Shown here in pieces: positions 1 to 7,660 of a stretch of 18,759 nt of DNA; the stretch's first letter is position 1; every line of letters begins with the position of its first letter. Both the position numbers and the translations under genes were made by a program. Below the pieces are notes generated by a model. That model saw nothing but the letters and a program-made list of their open reading frames with translations, had not been told where the DNA came from and searched no databases. The DNA is taken from contig JAEEXV010000398.1 in NCBI GenBank assembly GCA_016287975.1, positions 1-18,759 on the forward strand, given 5' to 3'. The DNA comes from Lentisphaeria bacterium. Lineage in GTDB: Bacteria; Verrucomicrobiota; Lentisphaeria; Oligosphaerales; Oligosphaeraceae.

Positions 1-107
1 CGCTGCAGGACGCCCTTGCGGGAGACATAGAGGTTCTGGCCGCCATTGCCGAAGCGGCCGCGTCGGAAGGCCTCGAAGCCGTCCGTGAGCCAGGGGGTAT
101 GGGACAT
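1..107 (-). CDS. N-terminus of an unidentified protein (FG-GAP/VCBS-like?), cut by the window edge
   Basis: Reading the minus strand from the ATG at 107 gives 35 codons without a stop, beginning MSHTPWLTDGFEAFRRGRFG and continuing NGGQNLYVSRKGVLQ up to the edge of the window. There is no signal peptide in the visible part. The stretch resembles the start of FG-GAP/VCBS-repeat proteins common in Lentisphaerota, but that is recollection of a motif and not a demonstrated match. The start has only a weak ribosome-binding sequence (AAGGCAAG). A block of 9-bp repeats lies about 50 bases upstream. The gene follows the GH16 gene in the same direction and could be cotranscribed with it. Confidence 0.6.
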   Translation of the reverse strand, partial: MSHTPWLTDGFEAFRRGRFGNGGQNLYVSRKGVLQ

Positions 108-155
108 GGGACTTGCCTTTTTTTTAAGGGGCGGGGTTTTAGGGGGCTATAAGCA

Positions 156-187
156 GGGATTCAAGGGATAAAAGGGATTCAAGGGAT
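156..187. repeat. 9-bp tandem repeat block 1 (GGGATTCAA type)
   Basis: Three full units and a partial one of a degenerate 9-bp repeat (GGGATTCAA, GGGATAAAA, GGGATTCAA, GGGAT) lie between the GH16 stop at 220 and the start codon at 107. The same unit, as GGGATTGAA, recurs at 7521-7579 and 11310-11359. The rest of the 108-219 gap shows nothing recognisable apart from a T-run near 118-125. Confidence 0.8.
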
Positions 188-219
188 GTGCTGGGTTTCA
201 GGAGAGAACGGGGGCGGGG

Positions 220-2103
220 TTATTTTTGGTAGAGCCGGACGTAGTCGACGGTCCAGGTGGTGGAGAATTCCTTGAGGTTGAGGATTTCGGGGTTTCGGCC
301 GCCGAAGGAGAGGATGATGTTGTGGGGGCAGACGGGGATGGGGTGGTCCTTGGTGTTGAGGTGCCAGCTCTGGACGCCGTCGATGAAGAAGAAGAGGTCG
401 GTGGGGGTCCATTCGAGGCCGACGGTGTGGAAGCCGTCGTGGAGGCCGGGGGCGTGCCGGGCGCGGGTGCCGCCGGAGAAGGAGAGGCGCTTGTTGAGTT
501 CGGGGACGAGGCTGTACCAGTGGGTGGTGTGGGAGAGGGTTTCGCCGAAGGGGTTGACGCACTCCATGATGTCGATCTCCATGCCCTTGTGGACGGGGTC
601 GCGGGCGTCCATCTTGCCTTCGGGGAGCATCCAGAAGGAGGCGTTGGCGAGGGGGGTGTCGTGGAGTTTGAAGCGGCATTCGACGTAGCCGTAGGTGAAG
701 GGCTTGTGCCTGGCGGTGCTGAGCCGCGGGGATTCGACCTTGCCGTTTTTGCCGAGGCGGGTGGTCATGATGAGATGGCCCTTTCCGTCGAGGGCGACGC
801 AGTCGGGGGTGAGGATGTATTGGCGCGTGCCCTTGAAGTCCATGTCATAGACAAGCCATTTGGATTCATCGACCTTGGTGCCGTCGAACTCGTCGCTCCA
901 GACGAGTTTGTATTCGGGGGAGGGCGGGCCCGCGCGGAGCTTGCCCTCGGCGCGTGCCTTGTCGTAGTTGGCCTCGAACTTGTCGTTGCCGTATTTGTTG
1001 CGGGAACCCGCGATGGCCTTGGGGGAGATGGCTTCGAGGATGACGCGGTCGACCTCGATCCAGCCGCCGCCGTTGCCAGAGCGGTAGATGATGCCCTCGT
1101 ATTCGCCAGAGGAGGATTCGGCGGGGGTGAACTCGACCTCGAAATACTGCCAGTCGGGCTTGATGTCCTTGTCGGTGAAGAAGTATCCCCGAATCTTGGA
1201 CCAGCGCGGCCCCGCGGTGCCGATATGCCCGTCCATGCGTCCAGTGAAGCCGCCGCCGCGGATGTATCCGCTCAGGCGGTACTTTTCGCCTGCGACGAGG
1301 ACGAGGCCGTTCTGGCGGAGGGCCATGGCCTTGCCTGGGTTGCCAGGCAGGTGGATGGAGCGGCCGCCGTGGCGGCTTTCGCCGTAGGACTCGCCGCCAT
1401 AGCAGTTCCAGCCCGGGGCGGGGGGCTTGGGGCCGCCTTCGCGGAAGTAGCTGTTGACGAGCAGGTTCGGGATCATGATCTCGAGGCGGTCGTCCAGCGG
1501 GCGCGAGGAGGCGGGGACGACCTTGCAGGAGAGGACGCCGTCGCGCAGGCCGCTTCGGGCGGCGGGGGTCGGGGCGGGGGCGGCGGCGGGCTTGCCGCGG
1601 ACGATGCGGAGGTTCTTGACGGAGAGGGAGTAGTCGTCGCCTGGTTTGGCGGAGCGTCCAGCGATGCAGAAGGCGATGCTGTCGAGGACGGCGTCCTTTT
1701 TCTTCGCGACGAGGGGGACGAGGACGGGGGTCCAGGCGCCTGGCTGCAACTGGATGACTTTCTGCAGGAAGTCGGGCATCGGGCGCGGGACGACGCGGAA
1801 GGCGAGCGCGCCCGAGCGGTTTTCAACGAGGGCGTCGAAGGCGAGGCAGAGGTCGTTGGCGCCTGCGGGGAGGGTGGGCTTGATGGCGCGGATGGCCTGC
1901 GGCCAGCCGTAGACGGTCTTGGGATCCTCGACGTGGAAGTCGATTTTCAGCGTCCCGTCCTGGATGGCGGCCTTGATGACACCAGGGGTGTTGCGGGGCT
2001 CCAGCCGCCACGACTTGATGTTGTCGAAGGATTCCGTGTAGAGGGCGGCGGGCGCGGCCGCAAGGAACGTGGCCAGCGTGAGGAGAAGAAGGGTGGGTTT
2101 CAT
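220..2103 (-). CDS. Secreted GH16-family endo-glycosidase with two N-terminal beta-sandwich domains
   Basis: The 627-residue protein hydrolyses beta-1,3/1,4-linked polysaccharide (laminarin, agar, carrageenan or similar; the substrate cannot be fixed here) outside the cytoplasm. Residues 1-19 (MKPTLLLLTLATFLAAAPA) form a Sec signal peptide. About 20-168 and 205-360 look like beta-sandwich, carbohydrate-binding-like domains joined by an Ala/Pro linker. Residues 398-627 are the GH16 catalytic domain, opening YKLVWSDEFDG. The GH16 signature ExDxxE is intact as EIDIME (509-514), with the first Glu as nucleophile and the last as acid/base by family knowledge, and FWMLPE precedes it. I chose the ATG at 2103 over the in-frame ATG at 2124 because the signal peptide starts there. 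Neither has a Shine-Dalgarno sequence. A 59-bp repeat array lies just upstream, and the four pseudopilin genes precede it on the same strand. Confidence 0.93.
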   Translation of the reverse strand: MKPTLLLLTLATFLAAAPAALYTESFDNIKSWRLEPRNTPGVIKAAIQDGTLKIDFHVEDPKTVYGWPQAIRAIKPTLPAGANDLCLAFDALVENRSGALAFRVVPRPMPDFLQKVIQLQPGAWTPVLVPLVAKKKDAVLDSIAFCIAGRSAKPGDDYSLSVKNLRIVRGKPAAAPAPTPAARSGLRDGVLSCKVVPASSRPLDDRLEIMIPNLLVNSYFREGGPKPPAPGWNCYGGESYGESRHGGRSIHLPGNPGKAMALRQNGLVLVAGEKYRLSGYIRGGGFTGRMDGHIGTAGPRWSKIRGYFFTDKDIKPDWQYFEVEFTPAESSSGEYEGIIYRSGNGGGWIEVDRVILEAISPKAIAGSRNKYGNDKFEANYDKARAEGKLRAGPPSPEYKLVWSDEFDGTKVDESKWLVYDMDFKGTRQYILTPDCVALDGKGHLIMTTRLGKNGKVESPRLSTARHKPFTYGYVECRFKLHDTPLANASFWMLPEGKMDARDPVHKGMEIDIMECVNPFGETLSHTTHWYSLVPELNKRLSFSGGTRARHAPGLHDGFHTVGLEWTPTDLFFFIDGVQSWHLNTKDHPIPVCPHNIILSFGGRNPEILNLKEFSTTWTVDYVRLYQK

Positions 2104-2122
2104 GATGGATGAGGAGGACGGC

Positions 2123-2350
2123 ATGGTCAGGTTCGGCTTTTGAGGCAGCGGGAGGCCGCGCTCCTGCGCGGCCGCCCTGGATGGTCAGGTTCGGCTTTTG
2201 AGGCAACGGGAGGGCCGCGCTTCTGCGCGGCCGCCCTGCGTGGTCAGGTTCGGCTTTTGAGGCAGCGGGAGGGCCGCGCTCCTGCGCGGCCGCCCTGCAT
2301 GGTCGGGATGGTCAGGTTCGGCTTGTGAAGGGCCGCGCTCCTGCGCGGCC
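2123..2350. repeat. Direct-repeat array (about 59 bp, four copies) each with a perfect 8-bp-stem hairpin
   Basis: Copies begin with TGGTCAGGTTCGGCTT near 2124, 2182, 2241 and 2309, giving periods of 58, 59 and 68. Each contains GGCCGCGC, a 4-base loop (TCCT or TTCT) and GCGCGGCC, at 2154-2173, 2213-2232, 2272-2291 and 2331-2350. The last copy is shortened and preceded by a duplicated ATGGTCGGG. A lone hairpin of the same kind lies at 7596-7615. The array fills the gap between the last pseudopilin gene and the GH16 start. No T-run follows the stems, so they are not ordinary intrinsic terminators. They resemble REP-type palindromes and could pause or stabilise the transcript. Confidence 0.9.
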
Positions 2351-2371
2351 GTCTGGCAAAGTCGTAATGGC

Positions 2372-3145
2372 TCAGTAGTAGCTCCAGCCGCCGAACCAGA
2401 GTTTGTAGGCGAGTCTGCCTGCGTCGCCGCCGTCGCCGACGCCGTGGCTGACTTCCAGCGGGAACTGCTCGCGTTTCAGGGTGCCGACATGTCCGTCGGT
2501 GTAGAGGACGTTGCCAGAGCCGCCGTGGCGGCCGATGGCGGCGCGGGAGGTGTCGTAGCTGGCGCCAGCGGTGGTCCACTGCTGCACGATGGTATAGTAG
2601 GAGTTCCAGCGGTTGTCCATTGCGAGCATCATCTGGGCGTAGCTGCACTTGCCGTTGAGGAATCCAGGGACGCCCCAGCGGTCCTTGCCGCTGCCGTTCC
2701 AGTAGCCGTATGCGGCGGCGAAGAATCCGTAGTAGTTGATGCCGTAGTCGAAGGTCCAGGTGTTCGTGGGCGGCGTAGTGGAGGCGGCGCAGAGGAAGTG
2801 CTTCTGGATGATGCCGCGCTCCTGGGGCGAGTTCAGGTGGCCGATGAGGTAGGGGGAGAGCATGCGCGTCCAGATGCGGGCCTCCTCGGGCTGGGCGGAG
2901 ACCTCGTCGCCGCGGTCGGCGCGGACGCCGTTGGAGGTGGAGCCCTGCTGCATGGTGAAGTAGCGCTGGTTGTCGTCGGCGTACATGAGTTCGGCGGTGC
3001 CGAAGGACTTCTCGGTGTTGACGCACTTGATGGCCTTGGCCTTGTCGCGGGCCTTGGAGAGGGCGGGCAGGAGCATCGAGGCGAGAATCGCGATGATCGC
3101 GATGACGACGAGAAGTTCGATCAGGGTGAAGGCGGTCTTGTGCAT
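2372..3145 (-). CDS. Pseudopilin-like protein with prepilin-type N-terminal domain (fourth gene of operon)
   Basis: This 257-residue protein starts [20 protein letters not shown], a class III (type IV pilin/T2SS pseudopilin) leader followed by a hydrophobic helix, so it is expected in the inner membrane with its C-terminal domain outside. The residue before the FTLIEL cleavage site is Ala, not the usual Gly. The C-terminal part carries the H-x9-DG motif of these families (HGGSGNVLYTDGHVG) and ends KLWFGGWSYY. An AAGGA ribosome-binding site precedes the start. It lies 48 bases after the preceding pseudopilin gene and is the last of four in one apparent operon. Such proteins are greatly expanded in Lentisphaerota and their function is unknown. 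Confidence 0.88.
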   Translation of the reverse strand: MHKTAFTLIELLVVIAIIAILASMLLPALSKARDKAKAIKCVNTEKSFGTAELMYADDNQRYFTMQQGSTSNGVRADRGDEVSAQPEEARIWTRMLSPYLIGHLNSPQERGIIQKHFLCAASTTPPTNTWTFDYGINYYGFFAAAYGYWNGSGKDRWGVPGFLNGKCSYAQMMLAMDNRWNSYYTIVQQWTTAGASYDTSRAAIGRHGGSGNVLYTDGHVGTLKREQFPLEVSHGVGDGGDAGRLAYKLWFGGWSYY

Positions 3146-3193
3146 GGGGGGAGTTCCTTTGATTGAACGGGGCGCGGGGGCGGCCGCCTTGGG

Positions 3194-4033
3194 TTACATC
3201 GGGCGATAGGGGGAGGGCTGGAGCCAGAGGCTGTATTTGGCGTTGCGGTGGCCGCCGTATTTCCCTTCGCCGAGGTAGCCAGCAAGGATGCTGCGCCCCA
3301 CGGCCTCGACGTGTCCGTCGAGGAAGCCAGTGTTGGAACGGCCGTTGTGGCGCAGGTCGAAGTGGTATGGATAGAGGGCCGTTGCGACGGGGGACCATTC
3401 GGTGTTGGCGCCAGAGATGCTTGCGGCGGAAATGTAGGCGGGGGTGATGAAGCTGCCGTTGCGGAGGACGCCGGAATCCGCGATCCACATCACCTTGGAG
3501 GTGCCGACGGTCGCGGGCAGATCGGGCAGGTAGGTCGTGTAGGTCTTGCCGCTGCTGGTGAAACTGCCCTTGAGCCAGTTGTTGAGAAGGGAGTTGCTCC
3601 ATTCATAGTGCAGCCCGTAGGAGGAGTTGCACTCCTCCATGGCGGCGGACTGCACCGACGGGCAGCTGAAGAGGTGCCGGTTGCTCCACGGCAATTTCTT
3701 GCTGGTCGCGGTGGATTTGGGGACGCCAGGGCTGCCGCTCTTGTCCGCGTACCCCAAGTCCGCCAGGAGGTAGGGCCAGGCGGCATAGTGCGAGATGCCG
3801 TCCTTGTTGGTGTAGGAACTTATGGCACACCAGTGCGGAATGCCCTTGCCGTCGTTCCAGTACATCTGCTCGGCCAGCATGATCTGCTTCAGATTCGAGG
3901 CGCAGGAGATGGCACGGGCCTTTTCGCGCGCCTTGGAAAGCGCGGGCAGGAGCATGGAGGCGAGGATCGCGATGATCGCGATGACGACGAGGAGTTCGAT
4001 GAGGGTGAAGTTTTTACGGGGGAGGGTAGTCAT
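3194..4033 (-). CDS. Pseudopilin-like protein with prepilin-type N-terminal domain (third gene of operon)
   Basis: This 279-residue protein starts [20 protein letters not shown], with Asn at the -1 position of the presumed processing site, then a hydrophobic helix and [12 protein letters not shown]. The extracytoplasmic domain has an H-x9-DG motif ([17 protein letters not shown]) and ends in [14 protein letters not shown]. The open frame runs upstream to 4231, but the start at 4033 is chosen because it has AAGGAG eight bases before it and gives a normal leader. The upstream extension would lie inside the neighbouring gene in another frame. It sits 22 bases after the second operon gene. It is the most divergent of the four in its C-terminal half. 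Confidence 0.88.
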   Translation of the reverse strand: MTTLPRKNFTLIELLVVIAIIAILASMLLPALSKAREKARAISCASNLKQIMLAEQMYWNDGKGIPHWCAISSYTNKDGISHYAAWPYLLADLGYADKSGSPGVPKSTATSKKLPWSNRHLFSCPSVQSAAMEECNSSYGLHYEWSNSLLNNWLKGSFTSSGKTYTTYLPDLPATVGTSKVMWIADSGVLRNGSFITPAYISAASISGANTEWSPVATALYPYHFDLRHNGRSNTGFLDGHVEAVGRSILAGYLGEGKYGGHRNAKYSLWLQPSPYRPM

Positions 4034-4055
4034 GGTGATTCTCCTTGATTGCGGG

Positions 4056-4841
4056 TCAGTAGTCTCCGAGCCAGAACATCGTGAAGACCTTATAGGCGGG
4101 CTCCCTCCAGGTGACGTCGGTGCCTTCGAGGAGTTTGTCGCGGGAACGGTATTCGACGTGTCCGTCGGCGAAGGTGACATTGGCGCCGTTGTTGTGTCGG
4201 ACGGCGCTTTTCGCGTAGGTAATCTGGGCATCGGTGGAGTTGTTGGTATACATGGTGGGCAGCATGTAGGTGTTGCTGTTGCGGCCGTCGAAGATCATGC
4301 CGATGCGGGAGTAGGGTGCGGAGCCGTTCAGGATGCGGTTGGCGTATTCCTTGTTGCCTGCGAGGTTGTCGTGGTAGTAGACATACGGCACATCGGTGAA
4401 GAGGTAGTAGTTGATGGAGTAGTCGAAGGTCCACCAGTTGGGGATGGTGGCGGTCTCGGCGGGGCAGCGCATCGCATTGGCGAACCGGGATGTGCCGCCG
4501 GCGCGCTGGGAGGCGTTGCCGGTGATGACATCGTAGCCCAGGTAGCCCGCGATCTTGGGCCACCAGTAGGCGTACTGGGTGACCACGCTGCTGCCTTCCA
4601 GCCACATCTTTTCGACGGAGCCGGCCGAGCAGTAGGAGGTGCGCAGTTGCAGGGCAAACCAGCTGCCGTTGTCGTTCTTGTACATGACCTGCCCGAGGCC
4701 GAGTTGCTTGCACTTGTTGACGCAGGCGATGATCTTGGCCTTGTCGCGCGCCTTGGAGAGGGCGGGCAGGAGCATGGAGGCGAGAATCGCGATGATTGCG
4801 ATGACGACGAGGAGTTCGATGAGGGTGAAGGTTCTGCGCAT
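4056..4841 (-). CDS. Pseudopilin-like protein with prepilin-type N-terminal domain (second gene of operon)
   Basis: This 261-residue protein starts [20 protein letters not shown], with Thr at the -1 position. It is a clear tandem paralogue of the preceding gene product (4866-5627). They share [52 protein letters not shown] and RHNN-ANVT-ADGHVE in the same order. It ends FTMFWLGDY. Conserved Cys residues (ACVNKC, RTSYC, MRCPAE) may form disulfides outside the cell. A GGAG sequence precedes the start, and the gap to its upstream neighbour is 24 bases. Unlike its paralogue it keeps four CCGG sites (4485, 4498, 4519 and 4621). Confidence 0.9.
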   Translation of the reverse strand: MRRTFTLIELLVVIAIIAILASMLLPALSKARDKAKIIACVNKCKQLGLGQVMYKNDNGSWFALQLRTSYCSAGSVEKMWLEGSSVVTQYAYWWPKIAGYLGYDVITGNASQRAGGTSRFANAMRCPAETATIPNWWTFDYSINYYLFTDVPYVYYHDNLAGNKEYANRILNGSAPYSRIGMIFDGRNSNTYMLPTMYTNNSTDAQITYAKSAVRHNNGANVTFADGHVEYRSRDKLLEGTDVTWREPAYKVFTMFWLGDY

Positions 4842-4865
4842 GGTCGTCTCCGAAGTGGGGTGGAA

Positions 4866-5627
4866 TTAGTATTTGCCGAACCAGAACATCTGGGAGATGG
4901 CGGTCGCGCTGCGGGCGATGTAGTCGACGGAGCGGGTTTCGACGTGTCCGTCGGCGTAGGTGACGTTGGCGGCGTTGTTGTGGCGGGAGGCGCTCTTCAT
5001 GTTGGTCATCTTGGCCTCGGTCGAGGTGTCGGTCCAGGTGGTGGGGAGGACGTAGTGCGAGGAGATGCGTCCGTCGAAGATCATGGCGATGCGGGAGTAG
5101 GCGGCGGAGCCGTTGAGGATGCGGTTGATCCAGTCTTGGTTGGCGCCAGTATGGTAGGCGACATTGTAGTAGCAGTCGGTGAAGGCGTAGTAGTTGACGG
5201 CGTAGTCGAAGGTCCACCAGTTGGGGAGGACGCGGCTTTCGGCGGGGCAGCGCATCATGGTGGCGAATCTGGAGGTGGCGCCAGCGCGCTGGGAGGCGTT
5301 GCCCGTGTTGACGTCGATGCCCAGGTAGCCCGCGAGTTTGGGCCACCAGTAGGCGTACTGGGTGGTGGCGCCGCCTTTGCCGTCCGACTCCATCTTTTCG
5401 ACGGATTCGGCAGTACAGTAGGAGGTGCGCAGATGCAGGGCGTACCAGCTGCTGTTGTCGTTGCGGTAGAGATTCTGGGCGAGGCCGAGCTGCTTGCACT
5501 TGTTGACGCAGGCGATGGTCTTGGCCTTGTCGCGTGCCTTGGAGAGGGCGGGCAGGAGCATGGAGGCGAGGATGGCGATGATCGCGATGACGACGAGCAA
5601 TTCGATGAGGGTGAAGGTTCTGCGCAT
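4866..5627 (-). CDS. Pseudopilin-like protein with prepilin-type N-terminal domain (first gene of operon)
   Basis: This 253-residue protein opens the four-gene pseudopilin operon directly behind a strong promoter (5678-5705). It begins [20 protein letters not shown] and ends SQMFWFGKY. Leader, helix, cysteine positions and the [16 protein letters not shown] motif match the neighbouring paralogue at 4056-4841. I place the start at the ATG at 5627, with AGGAGA ten bases upstream. A frame extended to a TTG two codons earlier (5633) is less likely. The family is expected to assemble at, or be anchored in, the inner membrane by its N-terminal helix. No pilus or type II secretion machinery genes are next to it, so the partner is unknown. 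Confidence 0.9.
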   Translation of the reverse strand: MRRTFTLIELLVVIAIIAILASMLLPALSKARDKAKTIACVNKCKQLGLAQNLYRNDNSSWYALHLRTSYCTAESVEKMESDGKGGATTQYAYWWPKLAGYLGIDVNTGNASQRAGATSRFATMMRCPAESRVLPNWWTFDYAVNYYAFTDCYYNVAYHTGANQDWINRILNGSAAYSRIAMIFDGRISSHYVLPTTWTDTSTEAKMTNMKSASRHNNAANVTYADGHVETRSVDYIARSATAISQMFWFGKY

Positions 5628-5677
5628 GGTCAATTCTCTCCTGGATCGGGGGTGAAGGAAAAGTCGGAACGTGTTTA

Positions 5678-5705
5678 ATTATACGATGGAAACGGGGAAA
5701 ATCAA
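5678..5705 (-). promoter_or_regulatory. Sigma70-type promoter of the pseudopilin operon
   Basis: On the minus strand TTGATT (5705-5700) is followed after 16 bases by a perfect TATAAT (5683-5678). Transcription would start near 5671 and give a leader of about 44 bases before the ATG at 5627. The -35 box overlaps the stop codon of the 5702-7504 gene, so the operon appears to have its own start even though the upstream gene has the same orientation. It is the best promoter match in the window. Confidence 0.75.
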
Positions 5706-7504
5706 GGCTTCATCTTAAGGCTTTTGACGAATCTGCGGTTGAAGACGTTGCGGAGGATGCCCTCGGACTGGTAGAAGTAGAGGCCCGTGGCGCCCTGCGA
5801 GAGGTAGCGTTCGGCGAGTTCGGCGTATTCGTCGGGTCGGACGAGGAGCCCGCCGCCGTATCCGCCGTGGTTGAGGCTCCAGCCGTCGAGCATTCCGTAG
5901 AGGGTCTTGCCGTACTTCTGCGTGAGCTGGTAGAAAGGCACGAGGTCGACGGGCGGCCAGATGGACATGAGGTTGGAGGGGACGATGGAGTCGACGAGAT
6001 CCTCCTTCAGGAGGATTTCGACGGCCTGGTAGTATTCGGGGTATCCTGCGACGAAGCTGATGTTGATTTCAAGTTCGGCGCGTCGCGCGGGGCCGAGTTT
6101 CTCGACGATCTTTCGGTGGAGGTCGACGATGTTCTTGACGCTCATGTACTCTGGGTAGCGGGTGTGGGAGACGGCGATGCCGTCGATGTCGTAGCGCGCC
6201 ATCTCGCGGAAGTGCTCGGCGGCGAAGTCGACGACCTCGGGGATGTCGAAGTCGAGCGAGTGGTGGTGGTAGTACTGCGGGTGGTCGACGGCGAACTTGG
6301 ATTCGAGGGTGGTGCCCTTGTAGGGGGTGTTGACGCCCATGTTGCCGAGGAACTTGATGCCGCGCTTGTGGCAGGCGGCGGGCAGTTCCTTCATGATGTC
6401 CATGTTCCGCATCATCAGCGCGGGGCCGACGGAGGACTGGCGGTCGTCGCCCGAGACGGCGCCCTCGCGCCCGCGCCCGCCGACGGTGTTCGGATAGAGG
6501 ACGAAGGAGCCGACGCGGCCCATCTGGCAGACGACCTTGTCGACGCCGAGGTCGACGTAGCGGTCGGCGATGGCCTCGGCGTCCTCGGGCTTGATGAGGA
6601 AGTGGGTGTAGGCGAGGGAGTAGGGCTCGCTGTAGAAGATGATCTCGCGGGGGCGCTGCGGGAAGGAGAGGGGGGGGACGGCGGGGCGGTCGGCGGGGAC
6701 GAGTTTCAGGTAGAAGATGTCGCCGAAGCGGCGCAGGCGGTTGACGCGTGAACTGGCGCACTGGTGGATGGCGATGGTGTCTTCGGGGGTGAAGTCGGCC
6801 TGGGCGACGTAGATTTCCTTCCAGAACTTGTTGAAGGGGATCATGCGGGGGCCGATCATGACGGTCTGGGGGACTTTGAGTCCAGGCAGTTCGAAGTCGC
6901 ATTCGAGGACGTGCTCCTTCATGCAGACGTAGAGGTCGTATCTGCCCGAGAGTCTCGGGCAGTAGCGCAGGGGCTTGACCTCCTCCTGGCCGAAGAGGGT
7001 GAGGCGCGGGGGGCCGAAGGTGCAGTTGGCGACGCACCAGCCGTGCGGGGCGTTGGCGGGATCCTCCTGGCGGCAGGGCTCCATGCCCTCGTAGGTGTTG
7101 AGCGGGGTGTCGGACCAGTCGGACCAGTTCTTGAGGACGACGGTGGCGCCGTAGTCGGGATGGACCTCGACCTCCTCGATGGAGACGGGGCGGCCGCCCG
7201 AGGCCGCGCGGGTGATCTTCAGGCGCGCGACGCCGCCCTCGGGGACGCCGCCGAAGTTGACGGTGAAGTTCCAGTAGACCTGGTTGTCCCGCACCATGCG
7301 CTCGGGGACGAGGCCGCAGTATTCGGTCGCCCAGTCCCAGTCCTGGCTGTTGTGCGGCGCGAAGAGCGATTCCTCGGTCAGGTTGGGCATGACGCAGGCG
7401 GGCTCCCAGCGCCCGTCCTTGAGGAACTGCACCTGCACGGCGCCGCCTTTGGGGAGGTCGAGTTCGCCGAGGACTAAAAAACCATGCCAGTTGGTGAATT
7501 TCAT
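5702..7504 (-). CDS. TIM-barrel glycoside-hydrolase-like protein without signal peptide, function unknown
   Basis: The 600-residue protein has no secretion signal and is probably cytoplasmic. Residues 1-120 and 175-270 look like beta-rich domains. From about 285 an alternating pattern suggests a (beta/alpha)8 barrel, with strands such as VDKVVCQMG, IKFLGNMGVN, IDGIAVSHTRYP, EINISFVAGYP, DSIVPSNLM, TLYGMLDGWS and GLYFYQSEG. The HFREMARYDIDGIAVSHTRYPEY segment (431-453) resembles the RYDVDGIHFDDY-YP segment of GHL10/DUF187-type glycosidase-like barrels. The acidic pair of that motif is replaced here by Ser-His, so activity is uncertain. There is no Shine-Dalgarno sequence. A 9-bp repeat block ends 17 bases upstream of the start. 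It follows the 1207-residue hydrolase gene by 156 bases in the same direction. Confidence 0.8.
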   Translation of the reverse strand: MKFTNWHGFLVLGELDLPKGGAVQVQFLKDGRWEPACVMPNLTEESLFAPHNSQDWDWATEYCGLVPERMVRDNQVYWNFTVNFGGVPEGGVARLKITRAASGGRPVSIEEVEVHPDYGATVVLKNWSDWSDTPLNTYEGMEPCRQEDPANAPHGWCVANCTFGPPRLTLFGQEEVKPLRYCPRLSGRYDLYVCMKEHVLECDFELPGLKVPQTVMIGPRMIPFNKFWKEIYVAQADFTPEDTIAIHQCASSRVNRLRRFGDIFYLKLVPADRPAVPPLSFPQRPREIIFYSEPYSLAYTHFLIKPEDAEAIADRYVDLGVDKVVCQMGRVGSFVLYPNTVGGRGREGAVSGDDRQSSVGPALMMRNMDIMKELPAACHKRGIKFLGNMGVNTPYKGTTLESKFAVDHPQYYHHHSLDFDIPEVVDFAAEHFREMARYDIDGIAVSHTRYPEYMSVKNIVDLHRKIVEKLGPARRAELEINISFVAGYPEYYQAVEILLKEDLVDSIVPSNLMSIWPPVDLVPFYQLTQKYGKTLYGMLDGWSLNHGGYGGGLLVRPDEYAELAERYLSQGATGLYFYQSEGILRNVFNRRFVKSLKMKP

Positions 7505-7520
7505 GGCGGGGCTACAAGAA

Positions 7521-7579
7521 GGGATTGAAGGGATTGAAGGGATTGAAGGGATTCAAGGGATTGAAGGGATTCAAGGGAT
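7521..7579. repeat. 9-bp tandem repeat block 2 (GGGATTGAA/GGGATTCAA)
   Basis: Six units and a half follow one another: three GGGATTGAA, then GGGATTCAA, GGGATTGAA, GGGATTCAA and GGGAT. The block begins 17 bases upstream of the start codon of the minus-strand gene 5702-7504, so its transcript would carry repeated UUCAAUCCC units just before the start. Confidence 0.95.
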
Positions 7580-7595
7580 GAGCAGTGAACGGGAG

Positions 7596-7615
7596 GGCCG
7601 CGCTCCCGCGCGGCC
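7596..7615. repeat. Single dispersed copy of the GGCCGCGC hairpin
   Basis: GGCCGCGC, loop TCCC, then GCGCGGCC, preceded by GGGAG as in the array at 2123-2350. The shared flank GGGAGGGCCGCGCTC shows that it is the same element. It stands alone between two minus-strand genes. Confidence 0.85.
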
Positions 7616-7635
7616 GCCGCCTGCCCTGTTCGGTG

Positions 7636-7656
7636 CCGCCGGCGAAAAGCCGGCGG
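7636..7656. other. GC-rich hairpin directly behind the stop of the 7661-11284 gene
   Basis: CCGCCGGC, loop GAAAA, GCCGGCGG forms a perfect 8-bp stem. On the minus strand it starts four bases after the stop codon at 7661-7663, where a terminator or RNA-stabilising hairpin would sit. No U-run follows on that strand; a short ATTTT follows on the plus strand. A related hairpin is at 13306-13325. Confidence 0.5.
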
Positions 7657-7660
7657 GATT

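Noticed and set aside
156..187. 9-bp repeat blocks considered as a CRISPR array
   Set aside because: Units are contiguous without spacers and far too short.
226..2112. 628-codon plus-strand frame opposite the GH16 gene
   Set aside because: Antisense shadow with biased composition; the minus strand carries the complete GH16 signature.
2140..2328. Short frames reading GRAPARPP and similar in the 59-bp array
   Set aside because: They arise from translating the hairpin repeat itself.
3822..5678. 618-codon plus-strand frame opposite the pseudopilin genes
   Set aside because: It spans three minus-strand genes and is made of repeated antisense of [12 protein letters not shown] (reading [13 protein letters not shown]), so it is not a gene.
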